A stretch of 64,000 nucleotides of DNA from Streptomyces sp. Edi4 (GTDB taxonomy: Bacteria > Actinomycetota > Actinomycetes > Streptomycetales > Streptomycetaceae): positions 6,696,001 to 6,760,000 of the forward strand of contig NZ_JBEJGY010000004.1 of NCBI RefSeq assembly GCF_040253615.1, given 5' to 3'. Shown piece by piece: positions 9,101-17,998 of the stretch. Under the pieces are notes generated by a model. The model did no database searches. It saw only the letters and a list, made by a program, of their open reading frames with translations, and was not told where the DNA came from. Numbering within the stretch: position 1 is the first letter of the stretch; every line of letters starts with the position of its first letter. Both the position numbers and the translations under genes were made by a program.

Positions 9101-9981
9101 CCGCGCCACTGGCCACGCGATCCACCGCCCTGTACGACTTCCCCGGTCCCAGGACCCGCCGGCGGCACCTGCTCTACGGAGCCATCTCCACGGCCCTCAT
9201 TCTCGCCCTGATCGGCTGGGTCCTGTATCTCCTGTTCGACACCGACCAGTTCACCTCCGCCAAGTGGACGCCGTTCGAGTACAAGGGCATCCAGGAGCTG
9301 CTGCTGCGCGGGCTCGGCAACACCCTGCGGGCCTTCGCCTTCGCTTCGGTGCTCTCGCTCGCGCTCGGTGCGGTGCTCGCCACCGGACGGCTCTCCGACC
9401 ACCGGCCGGTGCGCTGGATCGCGACCGTCCTGGTGGAGTTCTTCCGCGCCATGCCCGTCCTGGTGATGATCTTCTTCATCTTCGTGGCGTTGAAGGTGCA
9501 GCCGCTGCCCGCTCTGGTGGCCGGCCTCACGCTGTACAACGGCTCGGTCCTGGCGGAGGTCTTCAGGGCCGGGGTCAACTCCGTGGAACGCGGTCAGAAG
9601 GAGGCGGCATTCTCACTCGGCATGCGCAAGACGCAGGTCATGACGTACGTGCTGGTCCCGCAGGGGATCAGGGCGATGCTGCCGACCATCATCAGCCAAC
9701 TGGTGGTCGCCCTGAAGGACACCTCGCTCGGCTACTTGATCACCTATGAGGAGTTCCTGCACGCGGGGAAGCTCATCGCGTCGAATCTCGACTACGATTT
9801 GCCGTTCATCCCCGTGGTGATGGTGATCTCACCGATCTACATCGGGATGTGCATGCTGCTTTCCTGGTTCGCCACCTGGATGGCCAGGCGACAGAAGCGC
9901 AATCCCAAGACGGAGGCCGTGGACGTCGCCCCGGCCGAACCAGGGACGCTGCTGCCGAGGGGGCCCCTCCAGGGTCCTTGA
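9097..9981 (+). CDS. gluD: Glutamate-type ABC transporter permease 2
   Basis: This 294-residue permease is the partner of gluC. It carries an N-terminal cytoplasmic tail of about 25 residues, several membrane helices, the motif VEFFRAMPVLVMIFF, and an EAA loop (SVERGQKEAAFSLGMRKTQ). The C-terminus (ARRQKRNP...) is charged and cytoplasmic. It overlaps gluC by four bases and ends the operon. About 200 bases without a recognisable gene follow before the convergent L,D-transpeptidase gene. Confidence 0.88.
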   Translation: MTAPLATRSTALYDFPGPRTRRRHLLYGAISTALILALIGWVLYLLFDTDQFTSAKWTPFEYKGIQELLLRGLGNTLRAFAFASVLSLALGAVLATGRLSDHRPVRWIATVLVEFFRAMPVLVMIFFIFVALKVQPLPALVAGLTLYNGSVLAEVFRAGVNSVERGQKEAAFSLGMRKTQVMTYVLVPQGIRAMLPTIISQLVVALKDTSLGYLITYEEFLHAGKLIASNLDYDLPFIPVVMVISPIYIGMCMLLSWFATWMARRQKRNPKTEAVDVAPAEPGTLLPRGPLQGP

Positions 9982-10184
9982 GGCCCGGGGGGAGTGCAGC
10001 AGCTCAGGGGCCATGCCCGCCCGGCAGCAGCCGGTGATCACTTCTCGCGGAGCGGCGCCGTCGTGGATGACGGTCCGCCGCGGGCGAGGAGAAGGTCAGC
10101 TGTGTGCCGAGCGGGTTGTGCTCGATGCGGAGCGGGCCCACGTCGTGGAGGTGTGCGACGGGGGCACCGCTCTCGCTCGGCGGC

Positions 10185-11411
10185 TCAGCCGGCGGCCGGG
10201 GCCGCGCCCGGGGCCAGGGCGCTCTTGGCCTTCCACTCGTCGTACGACAGGTTCCACTCGCCGTAGCCGTTGTTGACGGCCTGCGTGCCCTTGGCGTCGG
10301 CGCCGACGATCTCGAACGGGTCGCCCACCTGCGCCTCGCCGTAGACGTACTTCGCGTCCGCGTCACTCATGCCGATGCAGCCGGAACTCTTGTTGGCGGA
10401 GCCGAAGTAGTCGGCGTTCCACGGCGCGGCGTGCACATACATCCCCGACCAGGTGAGCCGCATCGAGTAGTCGACCATCTTGTTGTAGGAGCTGCCGAGG
10501 CCGACGGTCTCGGAGTTCATGTTGATCGTCCCCTCCTTGGCCATCAGGACGGTCTTTCCGCGCCAGGACGCCTTGTCGCCACCGGGGGTGCCCGCCGACA
10601 CCGGGATGTCCTTGACCAACTGGCCGTCGCGGTACAGCTTCAGGTGGTGGGTGGCCAGGTCGACCTTGGCGATCTGATTCTTCCCGATGGTGAAGTTCGT
10701 CCTGTAGTCCTTCACGAAGAAGCCGCCCGCGGCGCCCGAGTCGACGCCGTTGAGGTCGGCTTCAAGGCTCACCTTGGTGCCGGACTTCCAGTAGTCCTTG
10801 GGGCGCCAGTCCACCCGGTCCTTGCCCGAGTAGTCCCGCATCCAGCCCCAGGAGCCCTCGGTGTTGTCCGAGGTCGTCACCTTCAGGCGCTGCTCCACCT
10901 CGGCCCTGTTCTTGACCGGGTTGTCGAACACGATCGAGACGGGCTGGCCGACACCGACCGAGGTGTCCTTGCCCGGCACCATGCTCACCTTGTTGACCTT
11001 GCCGGGCGCCGCCGTGGCGAACGCGGCCCGCGCCGTGCCCCCGGCGGCGTCCTTGGCCTCGACGGCGTAGGAGGTGCCCGGCGCGGCCGGACGCTCGGAG
11101 GTCCAGGACCTGCCGTCGGCGGCCACCTTGCCCTCCAGCTTGCCGCCCTTGGTGTCCGTGACCGCGACGCTCGCCAGCTTGCCGTCGGCCAGCGTCACCT
11201 TCACCGGCTCGCCCGCCTTGGCCTGCTCACCCGTCAGATTCACCGATATCTCGGTCTTCTTCCCGGCCTTGGGATCCGTCTTTCCCTCACCCGAGGAGGA
11301 CCCGCCGCCGCCCCCGCACGCCGTGAGCGCGGCGGCGAGCGCCGCCGTCGAGGCGACGGCGGCCAGACGGGCCGGGCGGGACAGGGGGCGATGGCGACGT
11401 ATACGGCTCAA
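10185..11411 (-). CDS. L,D-transpeptidase lipoprotein (YkuD/Ldt family)
   Basis: The 408-residue protein should be exported and membrane-anchored, where it would form 3-3 cross-links in peptidoglycan. The signal ends in a lipobox (AALTAC, Cys about 33) followed by a Gly/Ser-rich spacer. Ig-like segments occupy about 60-250, and the YkuD catalytic domain lies at about 260-385 with HAAPWNADYFG and the active-site Cys in SSGCIGMS. The usual 'SHGC' His is replaced by Ser here. The start codon is TTG at 11411: GGAGG sits 7 bases upstream on the minus strand and no better start exists. The gene is divergent from femX, separated by 225 bases. Confidence 0.88.
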   Translation of the reverse strand: MSRIRRHRPLSRPARLAAVASTAALAAALTACGGGGGSSSGEGKTDPKAGKKTEISVNLTGEQAKAGEPVKVTLADGKLASVAVTDTKGGKLEGKVAADGRSWTSERPAAPGTSYAVEAKDAAGGTARAAFATAAPGKVNKVSMVPGKDTSVGVGQPVSIVFDNPVKNRAEVEQRLKVTTSDNTEGSWGWMRDYSGKDRVDWRPKDYWKSGTKVSLEADLNGVDSGAAGGFFVKDYRTNFTIGKNQIAKVDLATHHLKLYRDGQLVKDIPVSAGTPGGDKASWRGKTVLMAKEGTINMNSETVGLGSSYNKMVDYSMRLTWSGMYVHAAPWNADYFGSANKSSGCIGMSDADAKYVYGEAQVGDPFEIVGADAKGTQAVNNGYGEWNLSYDEWKAKSALAPGAAPAAG

Positions 11412-11635
11412 CTGAAAGACCTCCGTTGCACAAGCGTTTTCCGTAGGTGAGAGTCACCAGCGGGACTTCACGTTGCAGGACGCACGGAAGAGCTCCGGGA
11501 TTCCTCTGTGACAAGGACCGCAGGCCAACGGTCATCGTTTGGTCACATTCGACGCGAGAAGTGGTCATGGACCGCTGTGAGCATCCTGTGCATCCCCGGA
11601 GTCCGACGCCGGGGCGCACTTGGGAGGCCACTGAC

Positions 11636-12796
11636 GTGTCCGCACTGCTGGTGACCGGGGCGCGCGACCAGGACGCCGGGGTCCGTACCCTGGACGCCGC
11701 CGAGTACCGCTCTTTCATAGCGGGCCGAGCCGACGTCAGTTTTCTGCAATGCCCCTCATGGGCCGACGTAAAGGACCAATGGGTCACCGAAAGGGTCGGA
11801 TGGTCCCTTGACAACGGCGAATTGACCGGCGCGGCCCAGGTTCTCTACCGGCAATTCCCCGGCACCCGGAAATACTTCGCCTATCTTCCCGAGGGCCCGG
11901 TCGCCGACTGGTCCGACCCCGACATCGACCGCTGGCTCCAACCCCTGCTGCGCCATCTGCGCAAGGCGGGCGCGTTCGCCGTACGGATCGGACCCATGCC
12001 CGCCTACCGGCGCTGGGACGCCGCCCGCCTCAAGGCATCGACGGGAGCCGGGCGCAGGATCGGCGACGTCCTGGCCACCGAGGTCGATCCGCTCGGCTCC
12101 GCCGTCGCCGAACGCCTGCGGACCCGGGGCTGGAAGCGGTGCGGCGGGGACGACGACGGTGAGGCCGACGCACAGCCCCGCCATGTCTTCCGGCTGCCGC
12201 TCGCCGGCCGCACCACCGAGCAGCTGTGGTCCGGGCTCAACCAGGAGTGGCGGCGCAACGTGCGCGCCGCCGACCGGGCCGGGGTACGCGTGGTGATCGC
12301 GGGGCCCGAGTATCTGCCGGAGTTCTACCGGCTGTTGAGGATCACCGAGGAGCGCGACGGGTTCCGGCTCGGCCGCTCGCTTGCGTACTACGAGCGCCAG
12401 TACGAGGCGCTGAACGCCGAACAGCCCGGCCGGATGCGGCTCTACCTCGCCCTCCACCAGGGCGAGGTGCTGGCCGCCCACACCATGATCACGGTGGGTG
12501 GCCGGGTCTGGTACCAGACCGGCGCCTCCGCCGACCACCGCCGCGAGGTCCGCCCCAGCAACGCCCTTCAGTGGCAGATGATCCAGGACGCCCACGCGAT
12601 CGGCGCCGAGGTCTACGACATGCGCGGGGTACCCTCGACGCTCGATCCGCAGGACCGGCCCTTCGGGCTGCTGCGCTGGAAGCTCGGCACGGGCGGCCAG
12701 GTCGTCGAGACGCTGGGGGAGTGGGAGACATCCATGGGCGGGACCACCAACAACACGCTGTACCGGGCCTTCCAGGCCTACCTGGCACGCCGGTGA
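11636..12796 (+). CDS. femX: FemX-like peptidoglycan branch aminoacyltransferase (FemAB family)
   Basis: FemAB-family enzymes use aminoacyl-tRNA to add the first residue of the interpeptide bridge to lipid II; in streptomycetes this is glycine on LL-diaminopimelate. The protein (386 residues) has two GNAT-like subdomains, with phrases FLQCPSWADVKDQW at the N-terminus, WSGLNQEWRRNVRAADRAGV in the middle, and the C-terminal YDMRGVPSTLDPQDRPFGLLRWKLGTGGQVVETLGEW. GTG 11636 is chosen because GGGAGG lies 8 bases upstream; a longer in-frame extension to 11447 has no ribosome site. Its TGA overlaps the GTG of murJ (GTGA), which suggests that bridge addition and lipid II flipping are co-translated. 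Confidence 0.85.
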   Translation: MSALLVTGARDQDAGVRTLDAAEYRSFIAGRADVSFLQCPSWADVKDQWVTERVGWSLDNGELTGAAQVLYRQFPGTRKYFAYLPEGPVADWSDPDIDRWLQPLLRHLRKAGAFAVRIGPMPAYRRWDAARLKASTGAGRRIGDVLATEVDPLGSAVAERLRTRGWKRCGGDDDGEADAQPRHVFRLPLAGRTTEQLWSGLNQEWRRNVRAADRAGVRVVIAGPEYLPEFYRLLRITEERDGFRLGRSLAYYERQYEALNAEQPGRMRLYLALHQGEVLAAHTMITVGGRVWYQTGASADHRREVRPSNALQWQMIQDAHAIGAEVYDMRGVPSTLDPQDRPFGLLRWKLGTGGQVVETLGEWETSMGGTTNNTLYRAFQAYLARR

Positions 12797-14487
12797 CCGC
12801 GTCGGCGTCCGCGTCCGCGTCGGCAGCCGTGTCCGCGACCGCCATGCCGCCCGCGCCGCCGGCGAGCAAGGGCTCCGCGCTGCTGCGCAGCAGCGCGCTG
12901 ATGGCCGCAGGCTCCATCGTCTCGCGCGCGACCGGCTTCGTCCGCTCGGCGGTGATCGCGGCGGCGCTCGGCGTCGGGCTGCTCGGCGACGGCTACGCGG
13001 TGGCCAACAACGTCCCCAACATCCTCTACATGCTGCTCATCGGCGGCACCCTCAACGCCGTCTTCGTGCCCGAGCTGGTGCGCGCGGCCAAGGAGCACGC
13101 GGACGGCGGTGCGGCCTACACCGACCGGCTCATGACGGCCTGCGCCTGCGCGCTCGTGGTGGCCACGGCGCTCGCCGTGCTCGCCGCCCCGTGGATCGTG
13201 CACGGCTACACCGACTACAGCGGCGCCCAGGCCGACCTCACCATCGCGCTGGCCCGCTACTGCCTGCCGCAGATCCTCTTCTACGGACTGTTCACGCTGT
13301 TCGGCCAAGTCCTCAACGCGCGCGGCAGGTTCGGCGCCATGATGTGGACGCCGGTCCTCAACAACATCGTGGTCATCGGGGTGTTCGGGCTCTACCTGGC
13401 CCTCGCGGCGGGCGGCAGGGGAACCCTGAGCGCGGGCGACGCGAGGCTGCTCGGCTGGGGCACCACGGCGGGCATCGCCGTCCAGGCCCTGGCCCTGGTG
13501 CCCGCGCTGCGCTCGGCCGGGTTCCGCTGGCGCCCGCGCTTCGACTGGCGCGGCCACGGCCTCGGCCGACCGCTGAAGTCGGCGGGCTGGGCGGTGCTGC
13601 TCATCGTCTCCAACCAGCTCGCCTACTGGGTGGTGACCCGCCTGTCCACCACCGCGGGCGCCGAGGCGGTGCGCGGGGGCGTCGGCGGGGGAGCGGGCTA
13701 CACCGCGTACACCAACGCCTACATTCTCTGGATGGTGCCGCACGGCATCGTCACCGTGTCCCTGGTCACCGCCCTGATGCCCAGGATGAGCGGGGCGTCG
13801 GCCGATGGTGACCTCGCGCGGGTGCGGCGCGACCTGTCGTACGCCCTGCGCACCTGCGCCGCCGTGATCGTCCCCGCGGCCTGCGCCCTGTTCGCGCTCG
13901 CGCCCTGGATCCTCGGCTCGGTCTACGAGTACGGCAAGACCGGCGCCGGTGACATCACGGTGATGGCGGGCATGCTCATGGCGTTCGCGCCGGGCCTGAT
14001 CGCGCTCTCGGGCCAGTACGTCCTGTCGCGCGGCTTCTACGCCCTGGGCGACACCCGCACCCCCTTCCTGCTCAACCTCGTCATCGCCGGGCTCAACGCC
14101 GCGCTGACCGCCGTCGCCTATGTCGCGCTGCCCGCGCGCTGGGCGGTGACCGGGATGGCCGGCGCCTACTCGGTGGCGTTCTTCGCGGGGCTCGCCGCCA
14201 CCGCGACCACCCTCAACCGCAGGCTCGGGGGCGGCTCGCTGCCGCGCTCGCCGGCGGTCCTCGCCCATCTGCGGCTGCTGCTGGCCTGTGTGCCCGCCGG
14301 GGCGCTCGGCTACGCGGCGGCCCGCGCCTGCGATCCGTTCGGCAGCGTCGCGGCGGCCGGCGCGGGGTGCGTCGCCCTCGTCGTCGTGCTCGCCCTGCTG
14401 GCCCGGCCGCTCGGTCTCACCGACATCAGCGCCGTCCTCGACAAGGTGCGCGGCGGCGGCCGCCGCGGCAGACACCGAGCCCGGTGA
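12793..14487 (+). CDS. murJ: Lipid II flippase MurJ (MviN family)
   Basis: This protein of about 564 residues is predicted to flip lipid II across the membrane during peptidoglycan synthesis. After an Ala/Ser-rich start of about 30 residues it shows the MurJ opening (ALMAAGSIVSRATGFVRSAVIAAALGVG), then NVPNILYMLLIGGTLNAVFVPELVR, about 14 hydrophobic segments, and GQYVLSRGFYALGDTRTPF. It lacks the very long cytoplasmic kinase-like extension of mycobacterial MviN. GTG 12793 overlaps the FemX stop by four bases. The pairing with femX and with the divergent L,D-transpeptidase makes this a compact cell-wall locus. Streptomycetes carry several MurJ paralogues, so this may not be the essential one. 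Confidence 0.88.
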   Translation: MTASASASASAAVSATAMPPAPPASKGSALLRSSALMAAGSIVSRATGFVRSAVIAAALGVGLLGDGYAVANNVPNILYMLLIGGTLNAVFVPELVRAAKEHADGGAAYTDRLMTACACALVVATALAVLAAPWIVHGYTDYSGAQADLTIALARYCLPQILFYGLFTLFGQVLNARGRFGAMMWTPVLNNIVVIGVFGLYLALAAGGRGTLSAGDARLLGWGTTAGIAVQALALVPALRSAGFRWRPRFDWRGHGLGRPLKSAGWAVLLIVSNQLAYWVVTRLSTTAGAEAVRGGVGGGAGYTAYTNAYILWMVPHGIVTVSLVTALMPRMSGASADGDLARVRRDLSYALRTCAAVIVPAACALFALAPWILGSVYEYGKTGAGDITVMAGMLMAFAPGLIALSGQYVLSRGFYALGDTRTPFLLNLVIAGLNAALTAVAYVALPARWAVTGMAGAYSVAFFAGLAATATTLNRRLGGGSLPRSPAVLAHLRLLLACVPAGALGYAAARACDPFGSVAAAGAGCVALVVVLALLARPLGLTDISAVLDKVRGGGRRGRHRAR

Positions 14488-14522
14488 CGGTACAGACCAA
14501 CACCCTTGGGATACTGACGCCT

Positions 14523-15212
14523 ATGCCTCGCGTGCTCCTCATCGAAGACGACCCCTCGGTACGCGAAGGGGTCGAACTCGGGCTTCGCCGGCGCGGCCAC
14601 GAGGTGCGGACGGCCGGGACCGGCGAAGCGGGACTCGCCTCACTCAAGTCCTTCCAGCCCGAACTCGTCCTGCTCGACCTGATGCTGCCCGGCATGAACG
14701 GCGTCCAGGTGTGCCGACGGATACGCGAGACCAGCCAGCTGCCGATCATCATGCTCACCGCGCGCGGCGACGACTTCGACGTGGTGATCGGACTGGAAGC
14801 GGGCGCAGACGACTACATCGTCAAGCCCGCCCGCACCGAGGTGATCGAGGCCCGCATCCGCGCGGTGCTGCGCCGCCTGGCCGATCCGGTCGTCCGCTCG
14901 GGCCCGGAGTTCCACGGCGAGCTCGCCCTTGACCGGGCCGGCCTGAGCGCGGCCAAGAACGGCGAGCGCCTGGCCCTCGCCCCGTCCGAACTGAAGCTCC
15001 TGCTGCACCTCGCGGCCTCGCCCGAGCAGGTCTTCAGCCGCCAGCAACTCCTGGAGTCGGTGTGGGAGCACAGCTACCACGGCGACGCCCGGCTGGTCGA
15101 CGCCTGTGTGCGCCGGCTGCGGCAGAAGCTCGGCGACAGCGCGGGACCCGACGGCGCGCCGCGCTACATCCAGACCGTACGCGGATTCGGCTACCGCTTC
15201 GGACCGCTGTGA
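14523..15212 (+). CDS. OmpR/PhoB-family response regulator
   Basis: This 229-residue DNA-binding regulator has a receiver domain (phosphoacceptor Asp52 in LLDLMLPG, acidic pair Glu8-Asp9-Asp10, conserved Thr in MLTARG, Lys in VKPARTE). A winged-helix effector domain follows, ending in the usual VRRLRQKLG...IQTVRGFGYRF. Its partner is the sensor kinase that overlaps it by four bases (GTGA at 15209-15212). It starts 35 bases after murJ on the same strand, so it could be read from the cell-wall promoter. Targets are unknown; the neighbouring lipoprotein and cell-wall genes suggest an envelope response. Confidence 0.92.
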   Translation: MPRVLLIEDDPSVREGVELGLRRRGHEVRTAGTGEAGLASLKSFQPELVLLDLMLPGMNGVQVCRRIRETSQLPIIMLTARGDDFDVVIGLEAGADDYIVKPARTEVIEARIRAVLRRLADPVVRSGPEFHGELALDRAGLSAAKNGERLALAPSELKLLLHLAASPEQVFSRQQLLESVWEHSYHGDARLVDACVRRLRQKLGDSAGPDGAPRYIQTVRGFGYRFGPL

Positions 15213-16678
15213 GGTTCCCGGCCTGCCGCGCCCTGCGTCCGGGTCTGCGCACCCGGCTGATCGCCGCGTTCCTCCTGGTGGCCGCGGTCAGCGCGCTCAC
15301 CACGGCGGCCCTCACCTACCAGTCGGCCCGCTCGGCCATCCTCAAGCAGGCCCAGGACCAGGCCGTCGAGCAGTTCCGCGAGCAGACAGCCAACGAGTAC
15401 TTCTCGCTGCCCACCTCCACCCAGGCGCTCCAGAACACCTGCCGCACCCTGGCCAGGGCCGGCAAGCCGCACCCGTGGTTCGTCTTCGCCGAGTACGGCA
15501 CCCTGCGCGCCTCCTCCACCAACCGGCCCACGTCCACCGTCGTCACCGACGAGCTGCGCCGCCAGACCCACGCCAACGCGCACGGCTCCTTCCAGCGGGT
15601 GATCCAGGACGGCACCCCGTATCTGACCATCGGCATGCCGGTCATGTTCGACCGCGGCGTCCTGGGCAACCAGCGCAGCGGGGTCTATCTCTACGCCGTG
15701 ATGGACCTCAAGACGGAGAGCATCACCATCGACGCGATGGTCTCGGCCGCCAAGAACGGCGCGCTGCCCGCGCTCGCCGTCGCCGTGGTGCCCGCGCTGC
15801 TCGCCGCCCGCAGCGTGCTGCGCCCCGTGCGCGATCTGCGGCGGGCGGCGAGCAGCATGGGCAAGGGCAGACTCGACACCCGTATCGAGGTCAAGGGATC
15901 GGACGAACTCGCCGAACTGGCCCTGACGTTCAACGAATCGGCCAGCGAACTGGAGCGCTCGGTCCAGGAGTTGCAGAAGGCCGAGGCGCGGGCCCGGCGT
16001 TTCGCCTCGGACGTCTCGCACGAACTGCGCACCCCGCTGGCCGGCATGCTGGCGGTGACCGAGGTCCTGGACGAGGACGCCGGCGGACTCGACCCGGACA
16101 CCGCGCGCGCCGTACGGCTGATCTCGGCGGAGACCGGCAAACTCGCCACCCTCGTAGAGGACCTGATGGAGATCTCCCGCTTCGACGCCAAGGCGGCCGA
16201 GCTCAACACCGACGAGGTGGACGTCGGCGAGACCATCGCCAAGACCCTCCAGCGGCGCCACTGGCAGGACCGGGTCGCAACCGAACTCCCGCCCGGCGTA
16301 CGGGCGATGATCGACCCGAGGCGCTTCGACATCGTGGTGGCCAACCTCGTGGGCAACGCCCTGCGGCACGCCTCGGAGCCGGTGACCGTGCGGCTGCGCC
16401 CGGCCGCCGGGGACGGGCCGCTGGTCATCGAGGTCACCGATGCCGGGCCGGGCATCGCCGAGGCCGTGCTGCCGCACATCTTCGACCGTTTCTTCAAGGC
16501 GGACGCGGCCCGGACCCGCTCGGCCGGCAGCGGCCTCGGTCTGGCGATCACCCTGGAGAACGTACGCCTGCACGGCGGCACGCTCGGCGCCGCCAACCTG
16601 CCCGGCGGCGGCGCCGTCTTCACCGTCGAACTGCCCACCGGTCTCGGCGCGACCGTGCCCGTGGAGGCGGCGCGATGA
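15209..16678 (+). CDS. Membrane sensor histidine kinase
   Basis: This kinase of 489 residues should phosphorylate the preceding regulator. It has an N-terminal membrane helix (RLIAAFLLVAAVSALTTAALT), an extracellular sensor domain of about 150 residues with no motif I recognise, a second membrane helix near residue 190, and a HAMP domain (RPVRDLRRAASSMGKGRLDTRIEV). The HisKA segment carries phospho-acceptor His271 (SDVSHELRTPL), and an HATPase domain shows N-box NLVGNALRHA, G1 DAGPGIAE and G2 GSGLGLAI. GTG 15209 overlaps the regulator's stop, and its own TGA overlaps the ATG of the lipoprotein gene, so all three are coupled. The signal it senses is unknown. Confidence 0.92.
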   Translation: MRFPACRALRPGLRTRLIAAFLLVAAVSALTTAALTYQSARSAILKQAQDQAVEQFREQTANEYFSLPTSTQALQNTCRTLARAGKPHPWFVFAEYGTLRASSTNRPTSTVVTDELRRQTHANAHGSFQRVIQDGTPYLTIGMPVMFDRGVLGNQRSGVYLYAVMDLKTESITIDAMVSAAKNGALPALAVAVVPALLAARSVLRPVRDLRRAASSMGKGRLDTRIEVKGSDELAELALTFNESASELERSVQELQKAEARARRFASDVSHELRTPLAGMLAVTEVLDEDAGGLDPDTARAVRLISAETGKLATLVEDLMEISRFDAKAAELNTDEVDVGETIAKTLQRRHWQDRVATELPPGVRAMIDPRRFDIVVANLVGNALRHASEPVTVRLRPAAGDGPLVIEVTDAGPGIAEAVLPHIFDRFFKADAARTRSAGSGLGLAITLENVRLHGGTLGAANLPGGGAVFTVELPTGLGATVPVEAAR

Positions 16679-17184
16679 GGTTCAAGGCCGCCCGGCTCCG
16701 CTCGCTGGCCGCCCGGCCCCGCGCCCTGGCCGCGCTCGCCCTGCTGCCCGCGCTGATCGCCGGCTGCGGCATCCAGTCCACCGGTGTGATCGCGGTTGGG
16801 GACCCGGCGAGCGCGCGGGCGATGCCGCCCGCCGACGACGGCACGGTGCTCTACTTCGTGGGCCCCGACGGACTGATGCCCGTGGTGCGCGAGGGCCTTG
16901 CCAAGCCCCCGCTGCCGCTGCTCTTCGCGGGCCCGAACGCCGACGAACGGGCGGTCGGTCTGCGCACCGAACTCCCTTCGATGAACGGCCCGTTCAGGAT
17001 GACCGTGGTCGAGGGCGGCGTGACGATCACGCTCGACCAGGACGTCTCCGGTCTCTCCACGCTCGCCCGGCGCCAGATCGCCTGCACCGTCCTGCGCGCG
17101 GTGGCGCGCGGCGCGAAGCTGCGGGTGACGCTCCAGGGGAGCGGCCCTGGCGGCCCGCTCGGTCCGCTGGCCTGCGAGGGCTGA
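16675..17184 (+). CDS. GerMN-like lipoprotein coupled to the two-component system
   Basis: The 169-residue protein has a signal peptide ending in a lipobox (ALIAGC) and would sit on the outer membrane face. The mature region (about 50-165) has alternating beta/helix phrases VLYFVGPDGLMPVVREG and VTITLDQDVSGLSTLARRQIACTVLRA, reminiscent of the GerMN fold found in spore and lipoprotein regulators. The ATG overlaps the kinase stop by four bases. In actinomycetes a lipoprotein encoded with a two-component pair often tunes the kinase (as CseA and LpqB do), so a regulatory role is a reasonable inference. The GerMN assignment is from pattern only. Confidence 0.7.
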   Translation: MRFKAARLRSLAARPRALAALALLPALIAGCGIQSTGVIAVGDPASARAMPPADDGTVLYFVGPDGLMPVVREGLAKPPLPLLFAGPNADERAVGLRTELPSMNGPFRMTVVEGGVTITLDQDVSGLSTLARRQIACTVLRAVARGAKLRVTLQGSGPGGPLGPLACEG

Positions 17185-17233
17185 CCGGGAGCGCTTGCCT
17201 CCCTCGCCTCGTTGACCTCAATTCAGTAAACCC

Positions 17234-17884
17234 GTGGGTAACACTCTGGCGCCGGGGCCGCGGACGGACCAAGCTCTGCGTGTGGAGAATTCAGCCGACG
17301 CGGCGCGACCCCTCGCCGCCCCGATCGTCCTGCGGCTGCGGCGCCCCGTGACCTGGGTCCCGCTCGCCGCCCTCGCGGTCACCGTCATCTGGTGGCTCGC
17401 CGTCGACTCCGTCCTGGACGGACCCAACGGCGGCGTGGCGGGCTCGGTGATGGCCGTGGCGGGCGTGGCCCTGACGGCCGTCGCCGCCCTCCTCGCGGGC
17501 TATCTGCTGCGCCCGCTGCGCATCGAGGTGGAAGCCGACACCTTCACCGTGCGGCTGCCGACCTGGCTCGCCGGGCGCGTCGACTGGGACGAGGTGGACG
17601 CGGTGAGCGCGGTCGCCGTGCGGGCCGGCCCGAAAGTGCGTCGCTTCCTCGTGGTCAATCTGCGCTCCCCCGCGCTGCCCCGGGTCAGCCGGCCCCGTGC
17701 CATGTACCGGCGGCTCGGGTCCGTGCTCACCCCGGACGGCGGCGCCCACGGGCTCTGCTTCGAGGAGCAGGTCTTCGCCTTCGACGCCGTCGAAGTCCTC
17801 GCCCGAGTGAGGCGGTTCGCGCCGGCCGAGGTCACCGTCGAGGACCGTACGGACCGTCCCGGCGGCAGTCCCTGGGAGTTCTGA
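17234..17884 (+). CDS. Membrane protein with a PH-like C-terminal domain, unknown function
   Basis: The predicted 216-residue protein has two hydrophobic segments (about residues 40-60 and 72-95) followed by a soluble domain of about 110 residues rich in beta strands (LRIEVEADTFTVRLPTWL...VDWDEVDAVSAV). This pattern suggests a bacterial PH-like membrane-associated domain. I do not recognise a named family. The start is uncertain: GTG 17234 has no clear ribosome site, and GTG 17282 in frame (dropping 16 residues) is an alternative. It follows the lipoprotein gene by 49 bases and may share its transcript. Confidence 0.65.
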   Translation: MGNTLAPGPRTDQALRVENSADAARPLAAPIVLRLRRPVTWVPLAALAVTVIWWLAVDSVLDGPNGGVAGSVMAVAGVALTAVAALLAGYLLRPLRIEVEADTFTVRLPTWLAGRVDWDEVDAVSAVAVRAGPKVRRFLVVNLRSPALPRVSRPRAMYRRLGSVLTPDGGAHGLCFEEQVFAFDAVEVLARVRRFAPAEVTVEDRTDRPGGSPWEF

Positions 17885-17998
17885 CCGGCTTATTGCCTCG
17901 TGGCAGGGCGAGCGCCACCGTGTACGCGTACGTCCCGCACGCCGTCCGTCCCGCCGCGAGCCGTACGCCGACGACCGCCGTCCACAAACGGAGTGCAC

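Noticed and set aside
9982..10184. Minus-strand fragment reading PVAHLHDVGPLRIEHNPLGTQLTF, suggestive of a ligand-binding tail of an HTH regulator
   Set aside because: Too short and too weakly similar to be called; it could be chance in high-GC DNA.
11447..11635. N-terminal extension of FemX
   Set aside because: No ribosome site at 11447, whereas GGGAGG precedes GTG 11636 and the family starts there.
12778..14475. 565-codon antisense frame opposite murJ
   Set aside because: Low-complexity product, no start site, and murJ is unmistakable on the plus strand.
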